The notes: generated from the letters alone by a model not told the origin. 64,000 bases of DNA from Undaria pinnatifida (GCA_012845835.1 JABAKD010000010.1:18115204-18179203), one strand, 5' to 3'. Shown: positions 42,214 through 52,970, counted from the first letter of the stretch. Translations and numbers: made by a program.

Positions 42214-42415
42214 CTACCGCTTACTCTAAAGTCAAGTGATTTTTCTCGAATGTAATTTGCTTTAGGACTAAGGGCGTAGAAACTACCTCGGTTACTCTAA
42301 AGTCAAGTAATTTTTCTCGAGTGTAACTTGTTTTAGGACTACGGGCGTAAGAACTACCGGCTACTCTAAATTCAAGTAATTTTTCTTGAGTGTAATTCAC
42401 TCTAAGGACGTAGAA
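42214..42415. repeat. ~71-bp tandem repeat, three copies
   Basis: Each copy contains TACTCTAAAGTCAAGTAATT, TTTCTCGAGTGTAA and TTTAGGACTA(C/A)GGGCGTA. Its core resembles repeat H (AATTCCAAGTAATTT). Confidence 0.8.
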
Positions 42416-42417
42416 GG

Positions 42418-42759
42418 TTTCGGTCGGGTTGCGCGAACGAACTCGAATGCCTTCGTGAATTCATGATGTCTCGAGTGATGATGATGATCATCATCATGAT
42501 GATGATGGTGATGATGTTGATGGTGTTGATGACGTTGATGATGTTGACTATGTTAATGGTGTTGATGTTGATGTTGATGGTGCTGATGAGTTGATGATAT
42601 TTTTGATCATGTTGATTATGTTGATGATGTTGATGGTGATGGTGATGGTGGTGGTGTTGATGAGTTGATGATGTAGATGATGGTATTGATGATGTTGATG
42701 ATGTTGATGATGTTGACGATGTTGATGGTTTTGATGAGTTGATGATATTGATGATGTAG

Positions 42760-42790
<31 letters not shown>

Positions 42791-42860
42791 CGATGATGTT
42801 GAGCTACTCACGTTAGGAAGTCAGAAAAATTTTACAATCTACTGCAGCCCTACCGCGATG
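42418..42860 (-). repeat. Repeat F, inverted, with ~320-bp trinucleotide/hexanucleotide expansion
   Basis: Flanks: TCGGGTTGCGCGAACGAACT and GAGCTACTCACGTTAGGAAG. Between them, from about 42475 to 42797, is almost pure GATGTT/GATGAT variation. It is the largest of the expansions seen in family F. The serine/histidine-rich frame across it is an artefact. Confidence 0.8.
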
Positions 42861-43029
42861 GGGCTCTTGTTACACTGTTACACTGTTACACTGTTACATC
42901 CTCTTATACCCTCTTATAACCTCTTATACCCTGTTATACCTTTCCTTGGTGTCTTTCTACTTTCCGGGAAGGTTATGAGTGATCGACGCTGAAGCTACAG
43001 TAGTATGATAGTTAGTAGTATGTTACACC

Positions 43030-43420
43030 ATCGCCAGTGATGCGGTGGTGTGCCGCCATCTGCAATACGACCGCCTTATCGGGGGAGGCGGTGGTGTGCC
43101 GGAGCAATATGACCGCCTTATTAGGGGAGGCGATGGCGCGCTACAGAGAGAAATATGACCGCCTTACTAGGGGAGGCGTTGGTGTGCTATAGAGAACAAT
43201 ATGACCGCCTTATTGGGGGACGCGGTGGTGTGCATGACCGCCTTGTTGCGGGAAGCCGCCTTATTCATTCCGGGTTATGAGTACTGTAGTCCCATTCCCC
43301 AGTCGGGCCAAGCGATTGGGACCACCTTATATCGGGATACCACCTTATATAGGAATACCGCCTTAGTAAGGGGCCCCATTAAGGCGGTGGTGTGCTGCAA
43401 TAGAGAGCAATATGACCGCC
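43030..43420. repeat. ~45-bp tandem repeat (ATGACCGCCTTATT...GGTGTGC)
   Basis: Around seven units of AATATGACCGCCTTATTGGG, GGAGGCGGTGGTGTGC. The 3' end is abutted by a family-B MITE at 43421, and the same repeat resumes at 43795, so the MITE sits inside the array. Confidence 0.8.
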
Positions 43421-43782
43421 GACGCGTGCTTTCGATGGAGGCGTGCACCACTTTTATTCTGAGGTTCCTCGATTTGGGAGCTTACGTCTGCTTCTCAACC
43501 CAAAAACTGGTTTTGACAAAAATAAAACTGCTATCGTATGAAAAATGACATTGGCTACGTACACAACGAGAACCATCATGCAAAAAAAAATGGCCTGTTA
43601 TTTTTTTTTTCCGACGATTTTGGGTTAACCCCTTTAGAACCCCCGAACCCCTCCCTATACTAAATCCAAGTAATTTTGTCCCCAAAAACGGGTTTCCAGT
43701 TGTAAAGGCGTTAAGGAGCCCCTAAAATAGTCGTTCAGAAAACATTTCGACGAAAAGTGATGCCTCTATCGTAACACGCGTC
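43421..43782 (-). mobile_element. MITE family B, copy 6, with repeat H
   Basis: Ends GACGCGTGCTTTCGATGGAG and GCCTCTATCGTAACACGCGTC. The interior has GAGGTTCCTCGATTTGGGAG and CGACGATTTTGGGTTAACC. Positions 43627-43722 are repeat H (CCTCCCTATACTAAATCCAA, GTTGTAAAGGCGTTAAGG), also found at 48779-48875 and 57659-57750. Confidence 0.8.
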
Positions 43783-43794
43783 GGCAGTGCAATA

Positions 43795-43930
43795 TGACCG
43801 CCTTATACAGGGAAGCCACCTTATTCACCTTACTTAGTCATTACGTGGTTTGAGTGCAAATCCCACGGTCGCGCCAAGAAATTTTGATCGCCTTATATCG
43901 GGATACCGCCTTACTCAGACTGCTTTGTTG
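43795..43930. repeat. Continuation of the ACCGCCTTAT repeat
   Basis: CAATATGACCGCCTTATACA, TTGATCGCCTTATATCGGGA. Same family as 43030-43420. Confidence 0.7.
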
Positions 43931-44342
43931 CCGGACTCCAGTTTGCTGCATGGTAGCTGTACGGTATCAGACGTAAACAAATAATAATTCTAAAAAAATG
44001 CTTCTTCGTGCACTACTATGCACTACCCACTGCTGAAAGTGCCAGTCGGGCTTGGGGGGGGGAGGCGACGGCAGCGCGATGAAGGCGAACGAAGCTAGGG
44101 GAGACATGCCTCGAGCGCCCCGCCTCGGCACCGCACTCGTTGCCAAACTACACGACGTGTGCTTCCCCCCCCCCCTCCCTGTCATGCGACGACCTCAGAA
44201 AAAAAGGGGTGCACCCTCTATCGTATCACGCATCACTTTCTGGATGATGAGGCTACCGGTAACCGTAGGGGTTTTTTTCCTCTTTTTTCTTTTTCGGGGC
44301 TCTTTTCACAGTGGCTAGGGGTCACTCGCGCGAGTGTTAACC

Positions 44343-44612
44343 GACTCACAAGCTAGAATAGAGGTGCGCACCCATATTTTTCTCACGCTCTTGTTCCTCA
44401 CCCCAAAAACTAACAATGGTTGTTGAGAAACTATCCCATACGAATAAATGGCCTAGGTAATCCAGAAAAAAAAAAAAAAAAAAGCGAAAAACAATGGTTG
44501 AAATCCCGACGAACGTGGGTTAAGGAAGACCGTCAAAAAAAGGTGGAGCTATTCTCAACAATTTTGAAAAAATAGCTGGCCCAAAAAGTGGCACCTTTTG
44601 TTTATCGTGTAA
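44343..44612 (-). mobile_element. MITE family B, copy 7 (diverged)
   Basis: GACTCACAAGCTAGAATAGAGG to CACCTTTTGTTTATCGTGTA. The interior has CACCCCAAAAACTAACAATG, a long A run at 44466-44484 and CCGACGAACGTGGGTTAAGG. Confidence 0.6.
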
Positions 44613-44819
44613 CCTTTTGTTTAGGGTCCGAGTTTTTTTTTTTTTTTTTCAAAAAGATGTTTTACATTGAAATTGACGATATATCAATCCGCGATGGGAT
44701 GTTGTGGTAATCTACCCTGGGCCAAAAAAATCACCTCGACCGCGTAGTTCGTTTCCCGTGAGGTAAAATGGGGGTACATGATAACATTCTCCCTGCCGCA
44801 ACCTTGGTCCCAAGGAGCA

Positions 44820-44965
44820 TGTCATGTCACGTCATGTCATGTCGTGCCATGTCATGTCATCATGTCATGCCATGTCACGTCACGTCATGTCATGTCACGT
44901 CACGTCATGTCATGTCATGCCATGTCACGTCACCTCATGTCATGTCATGCCATGTCAGTTCCGTT
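44820..44965. repeat. (CATGT)n pentanucleotide repeat
   Basis: About 28 units of CATGTCATGTCACGTCATGT-type sequence. Met/Ser/Cys/His-rich frames through it are artefacts. A second short patch occurs at 44997-45015. Confidence 0.9.
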
Positions 44966-45112
44966 TGTTTTTTAACGTGATTCCCACGACCCTTAACATG
45001 CCATGTCATGTCATGCCAGTTGCATTTGTTAAGTTGCATTTGTTTTTTAACATGATTCCCACGACCCTTACACCGCTCTTGCCGTCGACGCTCCTCGTTC
45101 CACACCGCGCAG

Positions 45113-45160
45113 ACGGGGGTGCTGGACCTGGACGAAGAGCGACGCTCTCATTGGTCCTGA
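45113..45160 (+). CDS. Candidate terminal exon of the coiled-coil/ARM gene
   Basis: A pyrimidine-rich acceptor (GTTCCACACCGCGCAG) opens a phase-0 frame TGVLDLDEERRSHWS ending in TGA, which would join exon 12 without a frame change. It is short and 5 kb away, so chance is a real alternative. Confidence 0.3.
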   Translation, partial: TGVLDLDEERRSHWS

Positions 45161-45352
45161 GCACCGACCATACAGGGAGAGGTCGTCACGGTGCCGCCGA
45201 AGAAGAAAAGCTTGAAAGAAAATTCACACCAAGAAATGGGCTGCGAGTACCCGCGGCTGGTGTCGGACCTGGCTGCCGGAAACGGCTATTCTTAAGCCGG
45301 AGTGATTTGATTCCCGAGGGAAGGGATCGTTGGATGATCTAAAAAAACAGCT

Positions 45353-45534
45353 GACTGATTCTACGATAGCCCCCCCAAAAAAACCGGTGGTTTTCTTTAA
45401 CGAACGTTTTATGGCTGCCCCTACACGACGAAGGGTGCTATGAAAAAAATCATCCTCGCAAATGTTCTTGTTTGCAAAGGTCTATCGAACGATGACGTCG
45501 GGGCGGAAACGTTGGGGGGGCTGACGTAGTAAGA
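45353..45534 (+). mobile_element. MITE family A, copy 3 (internally deleted)
   Basis: GACTGATTCTACGATAGCCC at the left, GGGGGGGCTGACGTAGTAAGAC at the right. The block with the ATTTCAGGAGATACGG motif is missing between GATGACGTCGGGG and GTTGGGGG. Confidence 0.7.
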
Positions 45535-45639
45535 CGTAATTACCGGTAGGAGTATAGCGTGGGGGTGGTGACTATTTCATGAATTCATATTATTAACAAG
45601 TCAAAGACATTCATTAATCATTAATCACCAATTGGGGGA

Positions 45640-46140
45640 AGACGACGAGATTGGGATGGGGAGGGGGGAGAGGGTTGGCGTTGCTTGTCTTAGTTGTTTG
45701 ACCCTTGACGACACATCCCTTTCGAGACGGATGATGTAGGGGGGGTGGGGGGGGAGTTTAATTTGCTAATTTCCATGTTTTTGAGGGAGGCGATGCTAGG
45801 GGGGGGGAGGGGGGGGAAGGTGAAAAGTTACTAAGGAGATTTCATACTATTTTAAAGACATTCATTTTTTTATGGTACGGGGAGACGATAGATACCGGAG
45901 GAGAACGGGATGGGGGTTGGGGGACGGGGCGTGGGGGGTATTTTCGAAGGAGATAACAAGGGTATGAGCGTGTCCTTCGGCTCACGAAGTCGTGTTATCG
46001 CGCGGCCGGAATCGAACTTCCGCTGCCGAATCGGCCGTATTCTTAAGTCTGGAGTGATTTTTTTTCTGGCACGAAGGAATCGGGGTCGGTTGGAGATATA
46101 TCCAGGCAGCGGAGCACGGGATGGATGATGGAGGGAGTAC
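45640..46140. repeat. G-rich repeat G (CGGGATGGGG...)
   Basis: G runs up to 9 bases, with GGAGGAGAACGGGATGGGGG, GAAGGAGATAACAAGGGTAT and CGAATCGGCCGTATTC. Related stretches lie at 47575-48135 and 48900-49110. On -, CGGAAGTTCGATTCCGG (46024-46008) is T-arm-like. Confidence 0.55.
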
Positions 46141-46416
46141 CCCTCTGTTTTGTTGCCTTCCTTTTCGTGCCGTGACCCCATTAGCCACGCGCATCCCGTT
46201 CGAGACGGACCACGGAATAGGGGGGAGGAGGCGTTTTCGACAAGAGATAAGGGAGAGGTACTTGTAAAACAACTTTCCTTTCCTTTTGTTATTTTTATTT
46301 TTACTGTAGCCAAGGCTACGGTGCGGAGGTCGTTTTTTCTTTTTTATGGGGGGGGGGGATTTTCGCCGTGCCTCGGAGTACACTCGCGCGCGAGTTGTCC
46401 CCCCCTTTATTCTCGA

Positions 46417-46705
46417 AGTCGTTCTACGGTAGCCCCCCCAACACCCTTTTCTTTACGTTAACGAAATCGCCGGGTTTCAAAACCAGCTGCCGGCCGCGTA
46501 GTCTCCTGAAAATACAGAGTGCCCCTCGACACCCCGACGTCATCGATCGACGGACATTATTTGCACACTCAAGAAAATGGATGGATGGATGGCTGATTTG
46601 TTTTCAATTGTATCCTTCCTCTTGTGTCGAGCAGCCATGAAGCGTTCGTTCGTTAAAGGGAGTCGTTGTGGTTTTGCGGGGGGGGGCTAGATCGTACAAT
46701 CAGTC
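46417..46705 (-). mobile_element. MITE family A, copy 4
   Basis: AGTCGTTCTACGGTAGCCCC to AGATCGTACAATCAGTC on +. Interior: ACGAAATCGCCGGGTTTCAA, CACCCCGACGTCATCGATCG, GCAGCCATGAAGCGTTCGTT. Confidence 0.8.
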
Positions 46706-47085
46706 TCCTACCTCGAGTTTTGACGCTGTTCCAACTTTGGAACAGACCAAGGCCACAATATGGGCGGGGGTGCCCCGAGTAAACATATACCTCACGGACA
46801 CAAGTGCACTATCTAAGCGATTTTGTATGGCGCAGCTTAGACTACGATTCCGTTTACGGCTCGATACATCGTCAATTTTAAACACCAACAAAACGTAAGA
46901 CCGCAAGGAACACAGAGGGGTTATACTCTCGCGCGCAAGTGACCCCAAGCTACTGCAAAAAAAAATACCTAACTGTAAGGGGGGGCCGTTATGGCTGCGT
47001 ATCTTGGGACAGCAGGAATGGGTCAACATGAACGATAAGGTACGAGCTGCGCCTAAAAAACTCTTATATGTTTTTTGTTTTTTTT
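46706..47085. other. No gene seen
   Basis: No exon or repeat family is recognised. Isolated frames lack splice support. Confidence 0.35.
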
Positions 47086-47430
47086 GACGAGTGATACGAG
47101 ATAGAAAGAGGAGGGGGGCATTATTTTCGTCTGAAAAATGGTTTCTGAATCTTAACGGGGGTGGCCTTAACTCCCCAAAAATCTTCGCAAAAAAAATAGG
47201 CCGTTTTAGTTTTTAGCCGTGAGATATGCTCGTCGAATATGCTAGTATTACCCAGCTAGGCCAATCATGGCATACTGTATTCATCCGGCGTGTATTTCAG
47301 CAGTTTCATTTTAATTTTTTTTTTCAGATCGGTTTTTTGGGAGAGAGGTCTTAATTAAAAGCTCCCAAAACAAAATTGAGGAAACCTCCGAAAAAAAGTG
47401 GCGCGCACCTCTAATGTAGCACGCGCGTCT
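47086..47430 (+). mobile_element. MITE family B, copy 8
   Basis: GACGAGTGATACGAGATAG to CACCTCTAATGTAGCACGCG. Interior: CTGAAAAATGGTTTCTGAAT, CAGATCGGTTTTTTGGGAGA and CAAAATTGAGGAAACCTCCG. Confidence 0.7.
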
Positions 47431-47574
47431 GGTACTGCCGGAAACCCGGACGTCAAGATGGGGGTACCCACCCGCTACCGTTCAAAACGACTCGTACCTG
47501 GACTCGGATTTCCACCGGTACGGCAGTTTTCGATCGAGAGCGATGATGCCCAAGGGAAGGGAGTGGGGGCTCCG

Positions 47575-48135
47575 ATATAGATGGGAGGAGAGCACGGGAC
47601 GGGGAGGGCGAGGCTTTTGTTGGTTTTAGACCGAGACAAGGGGGACGCGCGCACTTGCCCTTCGGCTGCCGAGTTGTGGTACCACGGCTGCCGAGTTGTG
47701 GTGTGAGTCCCCGCAACGGTCGTTTTTAGCCTTGAGGCCTTGAGGGGGATGATTACGTGGGGAAAGCGGGGTCGTTCGGAGATTAAAATGGGAGAAGCAC
47801 GGGATGGAGAGAGCGCGAGACCATCTCGACGGATACCTTATTAAATTGTTTCAAATACGTCAGCTGTGAGGTCGTTCGATCCATTTAATGGTCGACACTC
47901 CCGTTGACATATTGCACGGGAGGAGCACGGGATTGGGGGGGGGGGGGGGGGGGGGGGGGGCAATTTCGACGGAAATATACGGGAGATGCACGGCATCGGG
48001 GGGGGGGGGGCGGACGTTTTCTCGACGGAGACAGCAGAGGTATAACCCCCCTCTTCGCCCAGTCCGCGAATCGTCGAATCGGAATTATCTGCGATTGTTT
48101 GATCTCGGACCCCCCCCCCCCCCCCCCCCCCCCTT
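47575..48135. repeat. Repeat G with opposed poly-G and poly-C tracts
   Basis: A G run of about 26 bases at 47935-47960, another of 13 at 47998-48010, and a C run of about 24 at 48110-48133. In between are GGGAGGAGCACGGGATTG and CGAATCGTCGAATCGGAATT. The opposed runs could pair, or form quadruplexes; assembly across them deserves caution. Confidence 0.7.
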
Positions 48136-48778
48136 CCCTATTTTTGTTTTTTTGGCGGTCACCATGATGATCATCGAGTTCGATCATATTGTGCGGGGTG
48201 GAGAACCCTAACTCCGCACAAGGGGAATGATCGCAACGCGTAATGTGGATAAGGTAAGGCATCCACGAGGCAGTTACACAGTGATACCCATTGCTGTCTC
48301 TGGAGTGGCCACACCAGAAAACAAAATTACTCATTGGCGCTGTCATCCATAAGCAAGAAAGTAGGTACAAGGCGCCGAAGTCCGTCTTGCGAGCGGTTCT
48401 TGGAAGGATGCAGTTCACCCTTCATGCGACTCGCCGAACACCTCACGGCGCTTCGCGCTTGGTGCAAGCAATGCCTGCCTGGTCGATGAAAACCCGACGT
48501 GCTCCGTCCCGGCATAGTAGAGGGATGCGAGGATCTGTGGTCATACGACTACGGCCATGCACAAACTGAGTACACCCCCTCCCTGCCGGCGGCGCCATTA
48601 TTATGGGCACCGTTGTCGTGTCTGAGGCTTTAAACATGATAAGGACCTCTATAATTCACCCCAAGACATGTTTGTTAATATAGTAAACTAAAAGTGCATT
48701 CCATACAATACATCGCCTAGATAGACAAAAACATCATATACTGGACAACAACAACAACAACAACAACAACATTCCGGT
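48136..48778. other. No gene seen
   Basis: Mixed sequence. (AAC)n at 48746-48771. GGCGGCGCCATTATTATGGG near 48588 faintly recalls the tRNA-like piece at 5510. No exon is supported. Confidence 0.35.
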
Positions 48779-48875
48779 TAACTCCTACTTTAGAGCCTCC
48801 AAAAATCCCTCCCTATACTAACTTCAAGTACATTTGTCCCCCAAAAAGGTTTCCAGTTTTGTGAAGGCGTTAAGG
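48779..48875. repeat. Repeat H
   Basis: CCTCCCTATACTAACTTCAA, TTTGTCCCCCAAAAAGG and GTGAAGGCGTTAAGG match 43627-43722 and 57659-57750. Confidence 0.75.
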
Positions 48876-49162
48876 TAGACAAAAAAAGGGAAAATGTTCT
48901 GCCTCTCTATCAATATCGTGCTGCCTCGCCGGGATTTCTTTCCACGGAGACAAGCGCTGGGGTGTGCGAACTTGCCCTCTGCCGCGAATCGGCAAAATCG
49001 GCGGATCGGAATATCATTCGACGATGAACCTCCCTCCTCATCGCCAATCGACCCCCCCCCCCGCTGCTGTGTTGTTGTATGTAACCCCCCACCCCCCCCC
49101 GAGGAAAGCAGAAACTTACAACCCTGAGAGCAACCACTTACAACCCGGAAAAGTCTGGCTGG

Positions 49163-49283
49163 TGTTATAATTCTTATCAATAGTTTGGGTAAGCTGTTGG
49201 TTAACCTTTTGCAAGTGGTCAAACGGACTAATACCCCACTAATTCCTTCACAAATGGCGTCGTCGACAGACCATGGGTTTTTC
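49163..49283 (+). mobile_element. TRIM-like element, 5' part only
   Basis: Left terminal repeat 49163-49252 (TGTTATAATTC ... TTTGGGTAAGCTGTTGGTTA ... CACA) followed by AATGGCGTCGTCGACAGACC. The match stops near 49283, where unrelated sequence and a 32-bp minisatellite begin. Confidence 0.8.
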
Positions 49284-49314
49284 TCGAGGGAGAAGCTTGT
49301 GTGGTCGGATACCT

Positions 49315-49592
49315 CTCGCGGTGTGATCGCTACTTTGGGTCGAAACCTCGCGGTGTGATCGCTATCTTGGGTCGAAACTTCGCGATGTGATCGCTACCTT
49401 GAGTCGAAACCTCGCGGTGTGATCGCTACCTTGGGTCGAAACCTCGCGGTGTGATCGCTACCTTGGGTCGAAACCTCGCGATGTGATCGCTACCTTGGGT
49501 CGAAACCTCGCGGTGTGATCGCTATCTTGGGTCGAAACCTTGCGGTGTGATCGCTACCTTGGGTCGAAACCTTGCGGTGTGATCGCTATCTT
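49315..49592. repeat. 32-bp tandem minisatellite, ~8.7 copies
   Basis: Units CTCGCGGTGTGATCGCTACC plus TTGGGTCGAAAC repeat every 32 bp with single-base variation (GCGATG/GCGGTG, CTATC/CTACC). The units are contiguous with no spacers. Confidence 0.95.
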
Positions 49593-49774
49593 GGGGGGAG
49601 ATATCCCGCGGGAAGACTTTTGCACAATTTTTTGGCCAAAATATTCCTTTGACTTAGTCTGGTCGAGCTTTTCCACTGTGGCACTCTATCGGTTAGTATT
49701 GATAGCATCTTCATCTTACGCGAGTGTAATTGTTTTGTTTTGTTCAAAGTACTGGTCAGGCTGAGAAAATACTG

Positions 49775-49930
49775 GTCAGGCTGAGCGAACGAATGGCCTG
49801 CGAAGCTCTGTTTTCGGGGATGAGATATTGAGCTCTCCTCATCATTGTCAGGAGGAGCTCAGAAAACTTCTTCGATTCTGCTGCACTCCTTCCCTGTTTT
49901 TTTTTTTTTTTTTCTAACACCGGTGGAATT
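49775..49930 (-). repeat. Repeat F, inverted, without expansion
   Basis: GGCTGAGCGAACGAATGGCC, GAGATATTGAGCTCTCCTCA and CAGAAAACTTCTTCGATTCT-GCTGCA. The position occupied by hexamers in other copies is just GAGATATTGAGC. Confidence 0.65.
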
Positions 49931-50097
49931 CCTGATCTAAGGCCACAAACTACACAGGTGCACCTTTTTTTTTTGCTGTGAGATTTCGTCACTGCAACAA
50001 GCTGAAAAAAAATGCAGCCCAATGTTTCAACAAACCTCACATTATATGGTCTAGGTTCCAGGTTGTACAAAAAAAAATAAAATCGCAAAAAAACAAT

Positions 50098-50390
50098 ACA
50101 AAACGATTTTTATTTTGACGATATTTTGAATTAAGGATCTTCCCGCGCGAAAAAACATAAAAATGACATTTTTGACGATTATTCCCGATTAAGGATCACT
50201 CCGCGTCAAAAAACAAACAAAAAAAGCATTTTTGATGATATTTTAGACTAAGGATCCCGATCTCCCGCGTCAAGAAACCAAAAAAGGCATTTTTGACCAT
50301 AGTTAGGATTAATTATTAATGAGCTCCCCGTCAAAAACACAAAAAAATGACATTTTCTACGATATTTGGGCTAAGGAGCCCTCCCGTCAT
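50098..50390. repeat. ~59-bp tandem repeat derived from MITE family B interior
   Basis: Five units of GACGATATTTTGAATTAAGG-type sequence followed by CC(C)GCGT(C)AAAAAAC and GCATTTTTGA. The single-copy version (ACGATTTTGGGTTAAGGAGC ... AAAATGGC) lies inside family B, so this is amplification of an internal MITE segment. Confidence 0.75.
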
Positions 50391-50407
50391 TCAGAATATA
50401 TTCCACC

Positions 50408-50510
50408 CTATTACTAGTAATACTGCTACTACTACTGCTACTACTACTGCTACTAACTCTACTACTACTACTATCACTACTACTACTACTACTACGACTA
50501 CTACTTGCAA
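50408..50510. repeat. (ACT/GCT)n trinucleotide repeat
   Basis: ACTGCTACTACTACTGCTAC and similar, about 30 triplets with interruptions. Confidence 0.85.
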
Positions 50511-50926
50511 TGGAGCGCCCTCCGTACAAGGATAGTTTATAGATTCGACGTGAAACCATGTCATGGTTGAGGTGAAACCACGTGATATTAGATGTCACAT
50601 TCACGTCAAGGCCATCATAGATGGGCGGTAACGTAGGTGACAATGATGGGACAAGCAGGACGCCGCTCATCTCACTACCTGTACTACCTGCTCTACCTTG
50701 CGTTGCCCTGCGTTACCCCGCACTACCGTGCCTAGGCCTCTTATGTTTGTCTTTCAGTATCCTCTACAGGGAAATAATGCAAATAAGCTATTGAGTCTAT
50801 CCAGCGAGCCATGAGGAGATACCAAACAAGGGCACCGGAACCCATGAGGGGCACGCTTCCCAACACCGACCAACCACGCATCCCTCCCCCACTCGGAGTA
50901 CCCCATCACATACTACTACTACTAGA

Positions 50927-51190
50927 GACTGATTCTACGATAGCTCCTCCCCAAAACCAGGGATAATATTTAACGAAGGTTCATGGCTGCTCGGCACGAG
51001 GAAGGGTGCCATGAAAAAAATATATACCACGTATATATATATCCATGTGCATGTTATTGATTGCAACGGAAGGGTTATCGTATCGGGGTGACAAGGGTCG
51101 CCGCATTTCAGGAGACACGGCCGGGAGCTGGTTTTCAAAACCGGCGATTTCATTCAAGAAAAAGTTGGGCGGGGTTCCGCAGAACCACCC
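50927..51190 (+). mobile_element. MITE family A, copy 5
   Basis: GACTGATTCTACGATAGCTC to GGGCGGGGTTCCGCAGAAC. The interior has GGGGTGACAAGGGTCGCCGC and ATTTCAGGAGACACGGCCGG. Confidence 0.75.
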
Positions 51191-51193
51191 TAG

Positions 51194-51509
51194 CATCTAG
51201 TCGTGAGAGAGGTGCAACATTTTTTTTTTGTTTGGTGGGGCTTCTCACGACTCGAGAAGGCAGCGCCATATACCCCTCCCTCAAAGACCCCAAATCTATA
51301 AAATCTGAGTTTTAGCCAGACTGAAAAGCGCTAAATCCAGGTGAACAAACCGCCCGTGGCCCAGACCTGCGTCACCAAAAAAAAGCAAACCATTTTGCGA
51401 AATAAGTGGAAAATTTTCCGACGATTTTTGGGTTTTTGTTCCACCATCAAAATTCAGAAAATGCTTTGGCCGAAAAGGTTATACCAAAACATCCGTCGTA
51501 GCGCGCGTC
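51194..51509 (-). mobile_element. MITE family B, copy 9 (diverged)
   Basis: Left TAGTCGTGAGAGAGGTGCAA, right GTCGTAGCGCGCGTC. The interior includes TTTTCCGACGATTTTTGGGT and AAAATGCTTTGGCCGAAAAG. Confidence 0.55.
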
Positions 51510-52089
51510 ATGTATACTAGCACCTATACCTACCACCGCGTCATATAGACTATACCCCCTGTGCTTTTGGGCAAAACACCAATGCCGGGGGGAGCTCCTT
51601 ATAAACCCAAAACAAATCGTCGAAAAACTAATTCTTGTTTCGCAAAAAATGAAAAAAAAATTAATACCTAGCCCGTAGTTTCGGCCAGCGGGTCGCACAT
51701 CCCGTTTACCCAATATTACTGTACCTGCGTGGGTGAGGTATCCGTAGAGTCCTCATGGAAAATATATATAGACTATACAAGTATATATGCGCGCCTTTTC
51801 CGTATATATTTCTTCGGGACTACGGCAGTAAAAAAACAAGAAGACAAAATAGAAAAAATCAGAAGCAGCAAAAAAAAAAACTCAAAATTTAAAAAGGAGA
51901 AAACAACATACCTTGGTACATCCTAGCAGCCTATAACAGTCAGTGATCTTTGCTGCTCACTCCACGGGTAAATCGTCGTTGAAAACACGCCCCAAGTTTG
52001 CTTAGAAACGGGGAGAGCGCGTGACGCGAGGCCCAATCTTTTGCAAGGAAAACGTACTATAGGTCATTATTACCAGAGAGAGCCCCGTG
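51510..52089. other. No gene seen
   Basis: AT-rich with A runs near 51870-51880. No exon is supported. Confidence 0.35.
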
Positions 52090-52495
52090 CTGACGACACT
52101 CATGACAGAGGTTTTTTTAATGAAGTAAGGTATACCTTTTTTTGGCTGAAACCGTTTCTGAATAAAAATCGTCGGGCGCTCCCTTGACCCAAAAAACCGT
52201 CGATGAAAAAAAAAAAGTGTTTTTTTCCCGGCGCAAATCAGTTTTTTTGGAAAAAACACGGTCTACAGGGGGCGATGGGATGATTCATCCGTTTTTTTTT
52301 TTTTTTTTTCTTGCCCTTGTCAGTTTTCTTCAAAAAAGAAGAAAAAAAAAACAGTTTTACCAGGCTTTCTTTGAGGAATAAAAAAAAAAGAAGTACTTTG
52401 TAAGAAACCGAGGTTAGGCGGGGGCTCCCTCGGTCAAAATATCGCCGCATCTCTGCCGTCGGGACGTGGGTCGGTTTATCAAAGCGAGTTCTTCG

Positions 52496-52767
52496 AGTCG
52501 TTCCACACGGTGTTAGCCCCCCCACCTTTCTTCTTTTTTAACGAAATCGCCGGTTTTGAAGCCAGCTCCCGGCCGTATTTACTGAAAAGCAATACCCCTC
52601 GCCACCCCGACGCCATCGATCGTGCGATAGACCTTTGCAAGTGCAAGAAAATATTTCACGATGCTCTTAGAACTCATGGCATCCTTCCTCGTGTCGAGGA
52701 AGCCATGAAACGTTCGCTCGATAAACAAAACCGCCGGTTTGGGGGCGGGGGCTACCGTAGAATCAGA
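52496..52767 (-). mobile_element. MITE family A, copy 6
   Basis: AGTCGTTCCACACGGTGTTAG to GGGGGCTACCGTAGAATCAGAC. Interior: ACGAAATCGCCGGTTTTGAA, CACCCCGACGCCATCGATCG, GAAGCCATGAAACGTTCGCT. Confidence 0.8.
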
Positions 52768-52839
52768 CTTTAGAATATGCTTCGAAGTATTGGCTACGGT
52801 GGGCCCCCGGGGTATCCCTTTTTCCAGCACCGGGTTTGA

Positions 52840-52915
52840 GCTATCATACTATCATACATACTACCAGACATACTATCATACATACTATCATGCATACTAT
52901 CATACACACTATCAT
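52840..52915. repeat. (CATACTATCATA)n short tandem repeat
   Basis: About six units of ACTATCATACATACTA-type sequence between two family-A MITEs. Confidence 0.8.
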
Positions 52916-52970
52916 GCTCCCACGAGTGACTCCGTGTACCTCGCCGACGAAGTCGACGAAAACACTTTCG

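Noticed and set aside
42548..42811. Serine/histidine-rich protein on the - strand
   Set aside because: It is a translation of the GATGTT/GATGAT microsatellite inside repeat F.
44768..45342. Met/Ser/Cys/His-rich open frame
   Set aside because: It is produced by the CATGT pentanucleotide repeat; only 45113-45160 has an acceptor worth keeping as a weak exon candidate.
49315..49592. CRISPR-like array
   Set aside because: The 32-bp units are contiguous with no unique spacers, so it is a minisatellite in a eukaryotic context.
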